From positions 1 through 6,481 of the forward strand of contig CANJMU010000039.1 of the NCBI GenBank assembly GCA_947475135.1: 6,481 nucleotides of DNA, in the 5' to 3' direction. The notes under the pieces were generated by a model that worked only from the letters and a program-made list of their open reading frames with translations, had not been told where the DNA came from and did not search any database. The position numbers were made by a program, and so were the translations under genes. This DNA is from Silvanigrellaceae bacterium. GTDB taxonomy: Bacteria > Bdellovibrionota > Oligoflexia > Silvanigrellales > Silvanigrellaceae. Below are positions 5,779-6,481 of the stretch, piece after piece. Each line of letters begins with the position of its first letter. The first letter of the stretch is position 1.

Positions 5779-6481
5779 AAAATATTTTAGTCACAGGTAG
5801 CGCCGGTTTTATTGGAAGCAATTTTGTCATTCATGTGATTGAAAATAATTTAGCTGAAAAAATTGTCAGCCTTGACAAATTAACCTACGCAGGAAATCTA
5901 GAAAATTTAAAAAAAATTCAAAATTCTTCAAACCATATCTTTATCAAAGGTGATATTGGAGATTCTGTCTTAGTTCGTGAATTATTGAACGAATATCAAA
6001 TAGACACCATCATTAACTTCGCAGCAGAAAGTCACGTCGACAGATCTATTGAAAATCCATTGGCTTTTGTTGAAACCAATGTCTTAGGTACCGCACGCTT
6101 ATTGCATGAATGTCATCTTTATTATCAAAAAAATCCAAAAAAGAATTTTAAGTTTCACCATATTTCAACAGATGAAGTTTACGGTTCTTTAAATGACAAC
6201 GATCCTTCCTTTACAGAAGTGACACCTTTTGCACCAAATTCCCCTTATTCTGCAAGCAAAGCCAGCAGCGATCATTTTGCAAGAGCTTACCATCACACTT
6301 ATGGTTTGCCACTCACAATTTCAAATTGCTCGAACAATTATGGGCCAAGACAACATCCAGAAAAATTAATCCCCACAATTATTCGCTGCTGTTTTGAAAA
6401 TAAACCAATTCCAATTTACGGAAATGGAAAAAATATCCGTGATTGGTTATTTGTTCAGGATCATGTGGAAGGAATTATACA
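5775..6481 (+). CDS. rfbB: dTDP-glucose 4,6-dehydratase RfbB (RmlB), 3' partial
   Basis: The reading frame is open from ATG at 5775 to the window end, giving 235 codons out of the usual 330-350. The enzyme converts dTDP-glucose to dTDP-4-keto-6-deoxyglucose with bound NAD+, the step after RfbA. It is an extended short-chain dehydrogenase: the Rossmann motif TGSAGFIGSN is at residues 7-16, DKLTYAGN at 34-41, and NFAAESHVDRSIENP at 81-95. The catalytic STDEVYG is at 131-137 (T132, D133, E134) and the YSASK pair is Y158/K162. NCSNNYGPRQHPEKLIP (184-200) and the IYGNGKNIRDWLFVQDH substrate region (214-230) follow. The ATG overlaps the rfbA stop (ATGA), with a purine-rich GGAAGAGAG at 5758-5766 upstream. 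rfbC and rfbD would be expected downstream but lie outside the window. Confidence 0.96.
   Translation, partial: MKNILVTGSAGFIGSNFVIHVIENNLAEKIVSLDKLTYAGNLENLKKIQNSSNHIFIKGDIGDSVLVRELLNEYQIDTIINFAAESHVDRSIENPLAFVETNVLGTARLLHECHLYYQKNPKKNFKFHHISTDEVYGSLNDNDPSFTEVTPFAPNSPYSASKASSDHFARAYHHTYGLPLTISNCSNNYGPRQHPEKLIPTIIRCCFENKPIPIYGNGKNIRDWLFVQDHVEGII

Overview
The window looks like chromosomal DNA from an AT-rich, flagellated Gram-negative bacterium. A FlgB/FlgC/FliE/FliF rod and MS-ring block sits directly behind a bacterial enhancer-binding-protein (NtrC-like) regulator. This is an arrangement known from delta-proteobacteria-like and Bdellovibrionota/Oligoflexia-like lineages. The lineage is inferred from gene order and composition only; no rRNA or other taxonomic marker is present.

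Layout: (1) 1-1071 (+) is the 3' part of an AAA+ / Fis-HTH regulator whose N-terminus lies outside the window. (2) 1068-3967 (+) holds flgB, flgC, fliE and fliF, tightly packed, with an ATGA overlap between the regulator and flgB and a TAATG overlap between flgB and flgC. These encode the proximal rod, the rod-MS ring adaptor and the MS ring. fliG, the usual next gene, does not follow. (3) 3969-4778 (-) is an intact Rpn/PD-(D/E)XK nuclease-transposase family gene, convergent with fliF and separated from it by one base. (4) 4779-4899 is a divergent intergenic region with a possible -10 element and a 27-nt imperfect palindrome covering the rfbA ribosome binding site. (5) 4900-6481 (+) is rfbA followed by rfbB (cut by the window end), overlapping by ATGA. 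They encode the first two steps of dTDP-L-rhamnose synthesis.

The flagellar genes form one transcription unit in which the regulator is probably translationally coupled to the rod genes. The rhamnose genes are a separate surface-polysaccharide unit. The most notable points are: the regulator's AAA+ domain has lost the GAFTGA loop that normally touches sigma-54 and has a lysine at the second arginine-finger position; a palindrome could mask the rfbA ribosome binding site; and the flagellar operon stops abruptly at an Rpn gene. I see no convincing wholly new system; these are local oddities in otherwise recognisable genes.
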